64,000 bases of DNA, from assembly GCF_013133775.1 (NCBI RefSeq), contig NZ_JABGBO010000007.1, positions 88,920 through 152,919 on the forward strand, written 5' to 3'. Shown in pieces: positions 7,524-16,488 of this stretch; position 1 is the first letter of the stretch, and each line of letters starts with the position of its first letter. Source of the DNA: Pelistega europaea (GTDB lineage Bacteria > Pseudomonadota > Gammaproteobacteria > Burkholderiales > Burkholderiaceae_B). The translations under genes and the position numbers were made by a program. Under the pieces are notes generated by a model. That model had not been told where the DNA came from. It searched no databases and saw only the letters and a program-made list of their open reading frames with translations.

Positions 7524-10430
7524 ATGAACCAAGTAACACAACGCTTTTTAGATACACTATGCACTCATTTTGAGGGGGATATTGACAGTAGCGATGCTGC
7601 CAGACAGGTTTTCTCTACCGACAACTCTATTTATCAAAGAGAACCCCAAGCTGTGGTGTATCCAAAAAATACACAAGACTTAATCCATATTGCTACTTTG
7701 ATGCAACAAGAGGAGTTTCGCCAAGTCGTGATTACCCCTCGTGGTGGTGGAACGGGAACCAATGGTCAGTCACTCACAGACGGTATCATTGTAGATATTT
7801 CTCGACATATGAACCGCATTCTGCATATCGACCCAGTCAAACGTACCGCTCGTGTACAAGCAGGTGTAGTCAAGGATCAGCTTAATGCCGCACTGGCCCC
7901 CTATGGTTTGTTTTTTGCTCCAGAACTATCTACATCTAACCGTGCTACCATCGGAGGCATGATTTCTACTGATGCCAGTGGACAAGGAAGTTGCCGCTAT
8001 GGCAAAACACACCATCATGTGTTGGAGCTATCAACTGTCTTAATTGGTGGTGAGGTGCTTGATTCTAAACCTCTTTCACGCAACAACTGGGAATCTGAAA
8101 TTTCTGATAAAAGTGAGCATCAACAAGCACTCTATCGCCAACTTTTCCAGCTTGCTCAAGATAATCAAGAGATTATTAAGCGTAGTTTCCCTGTGCTTAA
8201 CCGCTCGCTTACAGGATACGATTTACCCAACTTACTAACAGAAGATACTTTTAACATTAACAACATTCTCTGTGGTAGTGAGGGCTCTCTTGGCTTTTTA
8301 ACTGAAGCAACACTCAATGTACTGCCAATTCCTAAACATAATCTACTCATTAACATTGGCTATACAGATTTCCAAGCAGCATTGCGTGATGCAAAAGCCT
8401 TAATGGCACTAGACCCACTTTCTATTGAAACGGTTGACTCTAAAGTATTGGGTCTAGCCAAGCAAGATATTGTATGGCAAAACGTAGCTCGTTATTTTCC
8501 CGAAACAGAGGTACCCACTCAAGGCATTAATCTAGTTGAACTCAATGCTGATGACCCAGCCACTTTACAACAACTTAAAGAAGCATTCCTAGATCACCTA
8601 AAAAATGATAATAGTGTTCAACGCCTTTCTATTACAGTGGCAGAAGGCAGCACTGAAGTGAAGCATGTATATGCCATGCGTAAGCGCTCTGTAGGTTTAT
8701 TAGGTAATGTACAGGGTGAAAAACGCCCCCAACCTTTTGTAGAAGACACTGCAGTTCCTCCAGAAAACCTTGCTGATTATATTGCTGAATTCAGACACCT
8801 ATTAGATAGTATGGGATTGGACTATGGGATGTTTGGTCACGTAGATGCCGGGGTTCTACATGTACGCCCATTAATTGATATGAAGGACGACAGTGCCGAA
8901 CAAATCATCCGCAAAGTCAGTGATAAAGTAGTTGAGCTCACTCACCGCTATGGTGGAGTGATTTGGGGTGAACATGGTAAGGGACTACGTTCAGGTTATG
9001 CGCCTACATTTTTTGGAGCTGCCTACCCATTAGTCCAAAAAGTCAAAGGACTTTTTGACACCCGCAACCAGCTCAATCCAGGCAAAATTGCCACACCAGA
9101 CACTATTCCTACAGCAAAATTAATCGACCTAACAGCTATTGATTTCAGAGGTAAACGCGACAAGCAAGTTTCCCCTAAAGACTGGACTGAGTTTGGTAGC
9201 ATGATGCACTGTAATGGCAACGGAGCCTGTTTTAACTACGATTTAGACGATCCTATGTGCCCTTCTTACAAGGTCACCCGTAATCGTATTCACTCTCCCA
9301 AAGGTCGTGCAACTTTGATCAAGGAGTGGCTCCGTCGTGAGACCGTGCAACAAAACAGTGATACTTTTGATAAAGAAGTCTATGAAGCCTTACATGGCTG
9401 CTTATCATGTAAGTCCTGTGCAGGGCAATGTCCAGTGAAGGTGGATATTCCTGATTCTAAAGCACGTTTTTTAGAGCGTTTTCATACGAAGCACCCTCGC
9501 CAACGCCGTGATAGTGCCTTAGCTAACTTAGAAAAATTATTACCTTATATCGCTAAAGCTCCGAGTCTTTATAACACATTACAAGCCAACGCGTGGGTAC
9601 AAAAAATCCAGCGTGAATATTTTGGTTTAGTTGCATCGCCTTCTCTGCATCCCTCATGTAATCTACGTTGGAGTGACTATGGTGCGATATTATTAAACCG
9701 TGATTTATCCAACTTACCTGCTAAAGCAACAGGTGTTGTCCTTGTACAAGATGCATTTACACGTTATTTTGATACAGACTTATGGATTGCCCTACTACGC
9801 TTTTTAGCAAAATTAGGCGTACAAGCCTATGTACTTCCTTATTTCCCCAATGGCAAACCTCTCCATGTACATGGTTATCTAGCAGAGTTTGAGGCACAAC
9901 GTGCAAAAAATGAAGTCATTCTTTCACAAATCCAAGCTCGAGGATTGCCTCTTGTAGGCGTAGATCCAGCGGTGACTTTGACCTATCGCCAAGAATATCG
10001 CCGTCACTACGGGCATATTGAACCGAAAGGCAACTTCCATGTGCAGTTACTGCAAGAATGGCTAACAGACTGGATTAAAGACAAATCAGCACATGCTATG
10101 ACCCAGCAAGAATATTATCTTGCTGCACACTGTACCGAGAAAACCCAAGTCCCTGCCGCCCCTAAACAATGGCAAGAAGTATTTGCTCATTTTGGTCTTA
10201 ATCTTAAGGTGCTTAATTTAGGTTGCTGTGGCATGGCAGGTACCTATGGACATGAGGCAGAGCATCGCTCACAATCAGAAAAGCTCTACCAAATGTCATG
10301 GGCAGAAAAGAGTCGCCAACACCAAGACAAAATGCTGGCAACAGGTTACTCATGCCGTAGTCAAGTGAAGCTGGTTGAGCAACGTCGCATGAAACACCCT
10401 ATTGAGGTATTAGCCGACATCCTACCTTAA
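7524..10430 (+). CDS. ydiJ: D-2-hydroxyglutarate dehydrogenase, FAD and Fe-S (YdiJ family)
   Basis: This 968-residue two-part enzyme has an N-terminal FAD-binding PCMH/FAD-oxidase part (PRGGGTGTNGQSLTDG near residue 75) and a C-terminal Fe-S part. The latter has CNGNGACFNYDLDDPMC, the ferredoxin-like CLSCKSCAGQCPVKVDIP and a CCG-type segment (LGCCGMAGTYG). E. coli YdiJ has the same layout and about 1018 residues, and YdiJ proteins oxidise D-2-hydroxyglutarate to 2-oxoglutarate. Here it would consume the HglS product and link the pathway to the TCA cycle. It starts 25 bases after amaA with no clear Shine-Dalgarno sequence, so translation may depend on coupling. Its stop overlaps the convergent gene by four bases. 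Confidence 0.92.
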   Translation: MNQVTQRFLDTLCTHFEGDIDSSDAARQVFSTDNSIYQREPQAVVYPKNTQDLIHIATLMQQEEFRQVVITPRGGGTGTNGQSLTDGIIVDISRHMNRILHIDPVKRTARVQAGVVKDQLNAALAPYGLFFAPELSTSNRATIGGMISTDASGQGSCRYGKTHHHVLELSTVLIGGEVLDSKPLSRNNWESEISDKSEHQQALYRQLFQLAQDNQEIIKRSFPVLNRSLTGYDLPNLLTEDTFNINNILCGSEGSLGFLTEATLNVLPIPKHNLLINIGYTDFQAALRDAKALMALDPLSIETVDSKVLGLAKQDIVWQNVARYFPETEVPTQGINLVELNADDPATLQQLKEAFLDHLKNDNSVQRLSITVAEGSTEVKHVYAMRKRSVGLLGNVQGEKRPQPFVEDTAVPPENLADYIAEFRHLLDSMGLDYGMFGHVDAGVLHVRPLIDMKDDSAEQIIRKVSDKVVELTHRYGGVIWGEHGKGLRSGYAPTFFGAAYPLVQKVKGLFDTRNQLNPGKIATPDTIPTAKLIDLTAIDFRGKRDKQVSPKDWTEFGSMMHCNGNGACFNYDLDDPMCPSYKVTRNRIHSPKGRATLIKEWLRRETVQQNSDTFDKEVYEALHGCLSCKSCAGQCPVKVDIPDSKARFLERFHTKHPRQRRDSALANLEKLLPYIAKAPSLYNTLQANAWVQKIQREYFGLVASPSLHPSCNLRWSDYGAILLNRDLSNLPAKATGVVLVQDAFTRYFDTDLWIALLRFLAKLGVQAYVLPYFPNGKPLHVHGYLAEFEAQRAKNEVILSQIQARGLPLVGVDPAVTLTYRQEYRRHYGHIEPKGNFHVQLLQEWLTDWIKDKSAHAMTQQEYYLAAHCTEKTQVPAAPKQWQEVFAHFGLNLKVLNLGCCGMAGTYGHEAEHRSQSEKLYQMSWAEKSRQHQDKMLATGYSCRSQVKLVEQRRMKHPIEVLADILP

Positions 10431-11122
10431 GCCGTCTGTGCATCAATATAGTCTTGTTGAATAATCGCTGCTGGCATCATGGCACGGATTCCTGATGTCA
10501 GCATAGCGGCAGCACTTTCTAGCTCTGCAACAGGTAGCGTGCCGAGACTTTCCAAGATAAACCACATAGCACTATTGTCAATGCTTAAACGTGTTCTTGT
10601 CCCTTGCCGCCAATTCCAACGACGACAAGTCACCCCTTGATTATCATGCCAAATCACCTCTCCAACCTCTGGATTTTCAATAGCTGCGACTCCCTCTTTT
10701 ACCGTATCAAAAATCTCTTTCCCAGAGGCAAAACCGAGCTGGGGTACACCCACATAAGCAAGACTATTTTCCCCTCCAACCGGGATAGCATAGCGAATGC
10801 TCACTGCATTATACAAATCAACAATAGGATCAATACTTGATAGTATGCCGTCTTTTTGTACTCGCTTAATAAGGGCCGCTGCTGAACAAGGTGTCCTTTT
10901 GGGCTTGGCTCCAAATTGCTGAAAAACTGTCGCCCATGACTGTAAATGTGCTTCTGCCCAAGCAGGAGGTGTCTGCAGATAATCAGCACATGCTTGCCGC
11001 AGGGCAGTAGCACCCACTTCTGCATCTACAACAGGACCTGCCTGTACATTTATACTGATTGCTTTAAAATCTGGGGCTAGTTGAAAAATTTCTGGGCTAA
11101 TAATCGGTTTCAGTGTTATCAT
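10427..11122 (-). CDS. B3/B4 (tRNA-binding-like) domain protein
   Basis: This 231-residue protein resembles the B3/B4 domain of phenylalanyl-tRNA synthetase beta subunits found as a free-standing protein (COG3382). Recognisable segments are SIRYAIPVGGENSLAYVG and the central VIWHDNQGVTCRRWNWRQGTRTR. Free-standing B3/B4 proteins are proposed to act in aminoacyl-tRNA editing or binding, but their role is poorly defined. The gene ends 4 bases inside the convergent ydiJ and is divergent from the XRE-cupin regulator across an 80-base gap, so that regulator may control it. Family fairly sure, function open. Confidence 0.72.
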   Translation of the reverse strand: MITLKPIISPEIFQLAPDFKAISINVQAGPVVDAEVGATALRQACADYLQTPPAWAEAHLQSWATVFQQFGAKPKRTPCSAAALIKRVQKDGILSSIDPIVDLYNAVSIRYAIPVGGENSLAYVGVPQLGFASGKEIFDTVKEGVAAIENPEVGEVIWHDNQGVTCRRWNWRQGTRTRLSIDNSAMWFILESLGTLPVAELESAAAMLTSGIRAMMPAAIIQQDYIDAQTA

Positions 11123-11168
11123 TGTACGCTCATTATGTCATCATTCATGAGCTTACATCATATCAATC

Positions 11169-11196
11169 ATCGACCAAAAAAGTCAATATATCGACC
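11169..11196. promoter_or_regulatory. Direct repeat ATCGACC x2 spaced 21 bp, candidate operator
   Basis: ATCGACC occurs at 11169-11175 and 11190-11196, exactly 21 bases (two helical turns) apart. It lies in the short divergent gap between the B3/B4 gene and the XRE-cupin regulator. Same-face repeats of this kind suit a dimeric or tetrameric HTH regulator. Autoregulation by the neighbouring regulator is inference. Confidence 0.35.
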
Positions 11197-11202
11197 GACA
11201 CA

Positions 11203-11772
11203 ATGGATACATCTTCTGTTAATATGGCTGTTGCCAACAAGATAAAAAACTATCGTCAACAACATAAACTTTCCCTTGATGTGTTGGCACAAAAAGCTGG
11301 CATTAGTAAAGGAATGCTAGTGGATATTGAAAATCACAAGGCAAATCCTAGCATTGCGACTTTATGTAAGTTGGCAATTGCATTGGGCATATCTGTCGCA
11401 GAGTTAGTTTCTCTACAAGAAATACCCACTATCCGCTTAATTTCTCAAACGGAAATGCCAGTACTGTGGAAAGGCACTGAGGGTGGTGAGGCGACCCTAC
11501 TTGCAGGTAGCAAAGGTGCAACTATGATTGAACTTTGGCGATGGATACTCCAACCAGGAGAAAGTTATGTCTCTGCGGCTCACAGCCGAGGCACTGTTGA
11601 ACTAGTCTATGTCCACAAGGGATGTCTCTGTTTTTCTGTGGGAAACCACCAACTCCGCATTAAAGCAGGACAAGCAGCTATCGGGACAACAGACCAACCT
11701 CACACCTATCAAAACACAGGAAAAACAAAAGTGGAATTCACCCTCAGCGTAGTAGAAACACCGAGTGATTAG
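11203..11772 (+). CDS. XRE-family regulator with C-terminal cupin domain
   Basis: This protein of about 189 residues has an N-terminal helix-turn-helix (IKNYRQQHKLSLDVLAQKAGISKGMLVDIENHKANPS) and a C-terminal cupin sensor (ELVYVHKGCLCFSVGNHQLRIKAGQAAI, then PHTYQNTGKTKVEF). ATG at 11203 is preferred over the GTG at 11113, which would lie inside the divergent gene; the ATG at 11224 is also possible. Proteins of this type usually repress nearby metabolic or efflux genes and sense a small molecule in the cupin. It is divergent from the B3/B4 gene, with which it may share the repeat-containing gap. The effector is unknown. Confidence 0.85.
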   Translation: MDTSSVNMAVANKIKNYRQQHKLSLDVLAQKAGISKGMLVDIENHKANPSIATLCKLAIALGISVAELVSLQEIPTIRLISQTEMPVLWKGTEGGEATLLAGSKGATMIELWRWILQPGESYVSAAHSRGTVELVYVHKGCLCFSVGNHQLRIKAGQAAIGTTDQPHTYQNTGKTKVEFTLSVVETPSD

Positions 11773-11790
11773 TATATTTTCTCTATCTAC

Positions 11791-12711
11791 TTAACCGACA
11801 TCATCACTGGATGTCGGTTCATCCAACTGCTTCAAAATCCAATCCACCATAGTCTTGATATGTGGGGCATACTTCATATTTTGAGGATACACCATATAAT
11901 AAGCACCATCTACCTGCAAACGGTATGGCCAAGCAATTTTCAATCGTCCAGAATCTAGCTCCTCTTTAATCAATAATTCGGGAACTAAAGCGACACCACA
12001 CCCAGCTAATGCAGCATGAATCACCGCAAAAAACGAGTCAAATCGGGGACCTTTTAAAGTATCCTCGCATGAAATACCTTGATTAAACAAATACTCTGTC
12101 CAGGCACGTGGTCGAATACGTGATTGGATTAAGGTACACCCTTGGTTGCAAATCGCTTCTAAAGGAGGGACATCAATACCAGGGGCACAAACAGCAACAA
12201 AATCCCCTGACAATAACTTCACACTTTGCAAACCTGGCCATGTCCCACATCCATGCAGAAAACCAATATCCATATCACTATAGGCACGGTTACAAAAATC
12301 TCCTAACTCATCATGAATATCCAGATGAATATTTGGATGTGCGGCACCAAACCCTTTCAGCTTCTTCATCAACCAGCGCGACCCAAACGTCGGATGTGTC
12401 ACAATACGCAATGTCGCTGCCTCACTCCCATGAGCAAGCACATTAAGCACAGAGTCTTCGATTTTACTGAGAATTTCACGTGTTTCTTCCAAAAACTTCT
12501 GCCCTACAGGAGTTAGGGTGAGCCGCTGTTTCTGACGAATAAACACCTCTGTTTCCAACACGCTTTCCAGTAGCGCCACCTGTTTACTCACGGCACTTTG
12601 CGTCATATGCAATTCTTTGGCTGCCTGAGTAAAACTTAAATGTCGGGCAGTAGCCTCAAAGCACTGCAAAGAAGAAGTACTTGGGTATTTTCTAAAAGGG
12701 ATTTTCTTCAT
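11791..12711 (-). CDS. LysR-family transcriptional regulator (GcvA-like)
   Basis: This 306-residue LysR regulator has an N-terminal winged helix (SLQCFEATARHLSFTQAAKELHMTQSAVSKQVALLE, residues about 13-48) and a type-2 periplasmic-binding-like effector domain from about residue 95 (LRIVTHPTFGSRWLMKKL). The N-terminal pattern matches GcvA-type regulators. In P. putida a LysR gene also lies between amaB and hglS, so control of the lysine genes is conceivable. Here it stands at the far end of the block and converges on the XRE-cupin gene, so this is only inference. Effector unknown. Confidence 0.85.
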   Translation of the reverse strand: MKKIPFRKYPSTSSLQCFEATARHLSFTQAAKELHMTQSAVSKQVALLESVLETEVFIRQKQRLTLTPVGQKFLEETREILSKIEDSVLNVLAHGSEAATLRIVTHPTFGSRWLMKKLKGFGAAHPNIHLDIHDELGDFCNRAYSDMDIGFLHGCGTWPGLQSVKLLSGDFVAVCAPGIDVPPLEAICNQGCTLIQSRIRPRAWTEYLFNQGISCEDTLKGPRFDSFFAVIHAALAGCGVALVPELLIKEELDSGRLKIAWPYRLQVDGAYYMVYPQNMKYAPHIKTMVDWILKQLDEPTSSDDVG

Positions 12712-12760
12712 TCATTGTCTCGCCACAATCATACTATATCAAAAGTTAAAAACGGCAAAA

Positions 12761-14236
12761 TTAACCCTCTTGTACCTTGTCATCATCACTGTTTTTGTGG
12801 TCTTGTACCTTATCCTCATTGCTGTTCTTACGGTCTTGTACCTTGTCATCATCACTGTTTTTATGGTTTACTTCGTCCTGTTTCTCCCATTTAAAGTCTT
12901 CCTCGTCAACAAGTAAATTAGGGACGATAGGACTAACAGGTGCATCTGCATTAAGTACCAAATCCTTTACCTGATCCATCACCGCAGGGTCAGTAGAAAC
13001 ATCTTGCTCAACATTAACTCGAGGATCCAGCTCATGCACAACAGGAGCAGGAGATATGTCAACCCCCATAGGAACGAACTGTGCATTCTCAATATTAGGA
13101 CGATAATTGGCATGCATCTTACTCACAAATACCCCCATAACAAGTGCACAAGTGGCGACATAGACAATGTACATCTCTGCCCCCCCTATATCCATCAACC
13201 GACCAGCAATAATAGGTCCCAATGTTGCACCGATACTAAATGCAAGTAACAGCACTCCACTTAGTCCTACTCGTAGAGATTGAGAAACATGCTCATTAGC
13301 AAGGGCAACAGCCAATGGATAAAAAGTGAACTGAAGACAGCCCATACATGCAAAGGTAATTAACAGAAAAAGGTAACTAGGCTGTCCCAACAATATCAAC
13401 GGAATGGTCGCCAGCATAAGTCCAAAAGAACTTACCCGCAACATGCGTAAACGGTTAAATCGGTCACTCAAATATCCCATAGGAGATTGGGCCAACAACC
13501 CCGTCAATACACAAGCAGACAACAAAATTGATACTTGCTCGGTATCAAGACTATTTTTTGCTCCATATACTGCTGCCAAACTATAAAAAGCACTGGTGAT
13601 ACACCCCCCTAACATCAATACCACCATAGGAACAGGCACCATTTTAAGATAGACACGAATATTTAAAGGAGCTTGTGATTGCAAAGTAGGGTGAACGCGA
13701 TGAGTTAATGCGATAGGAATCAGTCCCAAACTCATCACCATGGCCACCGTATTCAATACAGAAATATCTAAGTTAGGAAAGGCACTAATCGCCATTTGAC
13801 CAAGGATAATGCCCAAACTACTCATAATCATGTAAAACGAGAAAACCATCCCTCGATTATTGGCCTCTGCCTGATCATTGAGCCAGCTTTCTAACACCAT
13901 ATACTGGGTGACCATAGCAATACCCACAATGACACGGAATAACAACCAAACTTCCATCATATGGACGAGAGATTGTGTCAACGTCATTACTGTCACAATG
14001 GCTGCACTTGCCACATAAGCACGAATATGCCCAAAATGGCCGATAAGCTTATGCCCCACTCGCACACCTATCACCAAACCAAAGTAATAGGCAGAAATCA
14101 ACAAGCCAATCCACGATTGAGAAACCCCGTCTTGTGTTAATCGGAGGGAGACGTAAGTATTGTAAAGACCCGTTCCTAGCGACAACAGCAAAATAGCAAA
14201 GTACAAAGAGGCAAAGGAGGTGAAAATCTTGACCAT
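12761..14236 (-). CDS. MFS transporter (YcaD-like) with long acidic repeat tail
   Basis: This protein of about 491 residues has twelve predicted membrane segments, the MFS loop motif GYLSDRFNRLRML in the second half and a first segment FASLYFAILLLSLGTGLYNTYVSLRL. The start at 14236 (MVKIFTS) is chosen over an upstream extension to 14299, which lacks the family pattern. The substrate cannot be read from sequence; relatives are generic sugar/drug-type carriers. After the last membrane segment comes a charged cytoplasmic tail of about 100 residues that ends in three 11-residue repeats of the form HKNSDDDKVQD. This tail is unusual for the family. Confidence 0.83.
   Translation of the reverse strand: MVKIFTSFASLYFAILLLSLGTGLYNTYVSLRLTQDGVSQSWIGLLISAYYFGLVIGVRVGHKLIGHFGHIRAYVASAAIVTVMTLTQSLVHMMEVWLLFRVIVGIAMVTQYMVLESWLNDQAEANNRGMVFSFYMIMSSLGIILGQMAISAFPNLDISVLNTVAMVMSLGLIPIALTHRVHPTLQSQAPLNIRVYLKMVPVPMVVLMLGGCITSAFYSLAAVYGAKNSLDTEQVSILLSACVLTGLLAQSPMGYLSDRFNRLRMLRVSSFGLMLATIPLILLGQPSYLFLLITFACMGCLQFTFYPLAVALANEHVSQSLRVGLSGVLLLAFSIGATLGPIIAGRLMDIGGAEMYIVYVATCALVMGVFVSKMHANYRPNIENAQFVPMGVDISPAPVVHELDPRVNVEQDVSTDPAVMDQVKDLVLNADAPVSPIVPNLLVDEEDFKWEKQDEVNHKNSDDDKVQDRKNSNEDKVQDHKNSDDDKVQEG
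12767..12865 (-). repeat. Three tandem 33-bp repeats at the 3' end of the MFS gene
   Basis: Units at 12833-12865, 12800-12832 and 12767-12799 encode HKNSDDDKVQD, RKNSNEDKVQD and HKNSDDDKVQE. The unit is a multiple of three, so gain or loss changes tail length without a frameshift. The units are close enough in DNA sequence for slippage. Confidence 0.9.
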
Positions 14237-14349
14237 AATTGTGGGGGAAATATTAAAAATAAACAGAAGACTTCTGCATATCCTAGCATAAGCCCACAAG
14301 ATGTGACAACTAGTGGTATCGTCAATCTAAAGAGGGGCAATGCCAATAA

Positions 14350-14379
14350 AAAGGCGTCTCTTTGCCATAAAGAAACGCC
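14350..14379 (-). terminator. Intrinsic terminator of the universal stress protein gene
   Basis: The arms at 14353-14363 and 14369-14379 pair (GGCGTCTCTTT with AAAGAAACGCC, one mismatch) around a 5-base loop. On the minus strand the hairpin is followed by TTTTT, 35 bases after the usp stop. Confidence 0.8.
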
Positions 14380-14413
14380 CTAAAAAAATATAAGGACAAA
14401 CTGGAAACGTTAA

Positions 14414-14878
14414 TTACGCTTCAGAACCCTCAGCACGATATACCAATACAGAAATAGGTGCCAAAGAAATTACTTTTGTAGTTACACTACCAAGCAATAA
14501 GCGTGACAACCCACTGCGACCATGCGTAGCAATATAAATTAAATCGCAACCATGCTCTTTAGCGGCTTCAATAATACCATCGGCTACATTATAGTTGGAA
14601 GTAATAACAGAAGTCACCTTGACCCCCGCTGCTTGTGCACGCTCTACAACAGGTTTCAAATACTCTTGCGCTTCTTTTTTAGCAGCCTCTTCATAGTCAC
14701 CATCAGAAATTGCGTAGGAAGCCGCCATACCATCAAAACCAATCAGAGTAGAAAACGGTTGGGTTACGTTAATCGCTACGATTTCAGCACCCACTTGACG
14801 AGCAAAAGTAATACCTGCATTGGCCGCTAAGGCAGAGGTTTCAGAACCATCCACAGGAAGGATAATCTTTTTGTACAT
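14414..14878 (-). CDS. Universal stress protein, UspA family
   Basis: This 154-residue single-domain cytoplasmic protein starts with KKIILPVDGSETSALAANAGITFA. It contains the nucleotide-binding signature ATHGRSGLSRLLLGSVTTKV followed by APISVLVYR, the ATP-binding G-2x-G-9x-G-S/T form. Such proteins are induced by growth arrest and stress, and their biochemical role varies. A ribosome binding site (AGGAG) precedes the ATG. It is monocistronic, with its own terminator downstream and about 220 bases of AT-rich upstream DNA that must hold its promoter. Confidence 0.93.
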   Translation of the reverse strand: MYKKIILPVDGSETSALAANAGITFARQVGAEIVAINVTQPFSTLIGFDGMAASYAISDGDYEEAAKKEAQEYLKPVVERAQAAGVKVTSVITSNYNVADGIIEAAKEHGCDLIYIATHGRSGLSRLLLGSVTTKVISLAPISVLVYRAEGSEA

Positions 14879-15102
14879 AATAAACTCCTAGAAAGCAACT
14901 ATCAACTAACTCCACACCATGTGCGAGTCTCGTGTCTTGCTTTTTCTATTGTAAGCCAATTTAAAACTTTTTTTGATGACTGTAGAAATTAGCAACGATT
15001 TAGCCCCCCTAGACCTAAAAAAATTTTTTCAGATTTAAGTTCCTTATGCTACATGGTAAAATAAAAGGCTATATTTCAAATTTTTATTGATTTTGGGATA
15101 CC

Positions 15103-15639
15103 ATGACCAAGCCCCCTACTGTGCGTTTAGCAACTCTAAATGACATCCCTGCTATCCAAGCCATATATGCACATCATGTACTACATGGCACAGCCACTTT
15201 TGAAGAGGAAGTTCCCAGTGTAGAGGAGATGGCGCAACGCTTTCATCAACTCACCGACAATGGGTATCCCTATATTGTGGCAGAGATAGAGGGCAAAGTC
15301 TGTGCTTATGCTTATCTAGGTCGCTACCGCCCTCGTCGAGCCTATCGTTTCACCGTAGAAAATTCCATTTACATTGATAAAAACTTTACTGGTAAAGGGA
15401 TTGGCACACTATTACTAACTGAATTAATTCGTTTGGCAGAACAAGGACCTTGGCATCTTATTATTGCAGTAATCGGTGATAGTGAAAACCATGCCTCTAT
15501 TAATCTACATCAAAAACTTGGGTTTGAAATGGTTGGTGTAGAGCCTGGCACAGGGTTCAAGTTTGGACGCTGGATTGATACGGTGATTATGTACAAAAAA
15601 ATCAACGGTGGTAATACATGCCTGCCTACCGCAGGCTAA
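15103..15639 (+). CDS. GNAT N-acetyltransferase, phosphinothricin acetyltransferase-like
   Basis: This 178-residue protein is of the Pat/YncA type. It has VRLATLNDIPAIQAIYAHHVLHGTATFEEE at the N-terminus, the acetyl-CoA loop in YIDKNFTGKGIGTLLLTELI and the C-terminal NLHQKLGFEMVGVEPGTGFKFGRWIDTVIM. Relatives acetylate small amines such as methionine derivatives, L-amino acid analogues or phosphinothricin. The natural substrate here is unknown. The last residues (GNTCLPTAG) extend beyond the usual end into a repeat-containing spacer. The gene converges on dnaQ. Confidence 0.85.
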   Translation: MTKPPTVRLATLNDIPAIQAIYAHHVLHGTATFEEEVPSVEEMAQRFHQLTDNGYPYIVAEIEGKVCAYAYLGRYRPRRAYRFTVENSIYIDKNFTGKGIGTLLLTELIRLAEQGPWHLIIAVIGDSENHASINLHQKLGFEMVGVEPGTGFKFGRWIDTVIMYKKINGGNTCLPTAG

Positions 15640-15640
15640 C

Positions 15641-15724
15641 TCTTGGTGGAAAACATAACAACAGTCTACTAACTCCCAATAAGTTCAGCAGACCCCCTCT
15701 TGGTAGAAAACATAACCACAATCT
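15641..15724. repeat. Imperfect 27-bp direct repeat between the acetyltransferase gene and dnaQ
   Basis: TCTTGGTGGAAAACATAACA at 15641 recurs as TCTTGGTAGAAAACATAACC at 15698; the similarity continues to about 15667 and 15724. It fills much of the 123-base convergent gap. No function assigned. Confidence 0.6.
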
Positions 15725-15762
15725 GCCTGTCGGGATTAGTTAATTCACTGAAAATACCACGA

Positions 15763-16488
15763 TTAGGAAGCCTGCTCTACTGCCTCAGGCCTCCATAATG
15801 TTGGCCCTCCTGATGCTTTTTCCAGAACTTTGACATAGGCGTCGTGTGCCTCAAGCTCTTGTGCATCAGCATAAATCACTGGCAAATCAACATAAGAAAG
15901 AGCAGATATTTGCTGACTGACTGTAGTTTGGTGCTCTTCTTCTACTTCTTCTAAGCCAAGCCCAAACTGACCTCGCGTCATGGCAATGTAAACATCTGCT
16001 AGCAATTCTGCATCTAGCAACGCTCCATGCAGCACTCGGTGCTCATTAGAAATATTGAACCGAGAACATAATGCATCCAGATTATTTTTCTTGCCGGGAA
16101 ATTGCTGTCTTGCCAGCTCTAAGGTATCAATCACCCCACTGACAAATGTCTCTAGTGGGGGGCGATTAAGCAAAGACAGCTCATGATTTAAGAATCCTAC
16201 GTCAAACTTTGCATTGTGAATAATCAGTTCAGCTCCGCTGAGATAATCCACAATTTGCTGTACTTCATCAGCAAAACGATTATGTTGTGATAGGAATTCT
16301 GTCGTCAAACCATGGACACGCAATGCCTCCTCTTCACTATCCCTGTCTGGATTGAAATAAAGATGTAGGTTATTGCCTGTCAACTCACGGTTAATCATCT
16401 CCACACAACCTAGTTCAATAATTCGGTTGCCTAAAGAGATGTCAATACCAGTAGTCTCTGTGTCCAGTACGATTTGACGTATAGCCAT
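15763..16488 (-). CDS. dnaQ: DNA polymerase III epsilon subunit (3'-5' proofreading exonuclease)
   Basis: This 241-residue DEDDh exonuclease has ExoI VLDTETTGI (Asp, Glu) at residues 7-15, ExoII around HNAKFDVGFLNHEL and ExoIII with HRVLHGALLDAELLADVY (His and Asp). The tail of about 60 residues after the nuclease domain is the usual region for binding the alpha subunit. It proofreads during chromosome replication. Its ATG overlaps the fabI stop (TAATG), so translation of the two is probably coupled. Length and motifs are normal. Confidence 0.93.
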   Translation of the reverse strand: MAIRQIVLDTETTGIDISLGNRIIELGCVEMINRELTGNNLHLYFNPDRDSEEEALRVHGLTTEFLSQHNRFADEVQQIVDYLSGAELIIHNAKFDVGFLNHELSLLNRPPLETFVSGVIDTLELARQQFPGKKNNLDALCSRFNISNEHRVLHGALLDAELLADVYIAMTRGQFGLGLEEVEEEHQTTVSQQISALSYVDLPVIYADAQELEAHDAYVKVLEKASGGPTLWRPEAVEQAS

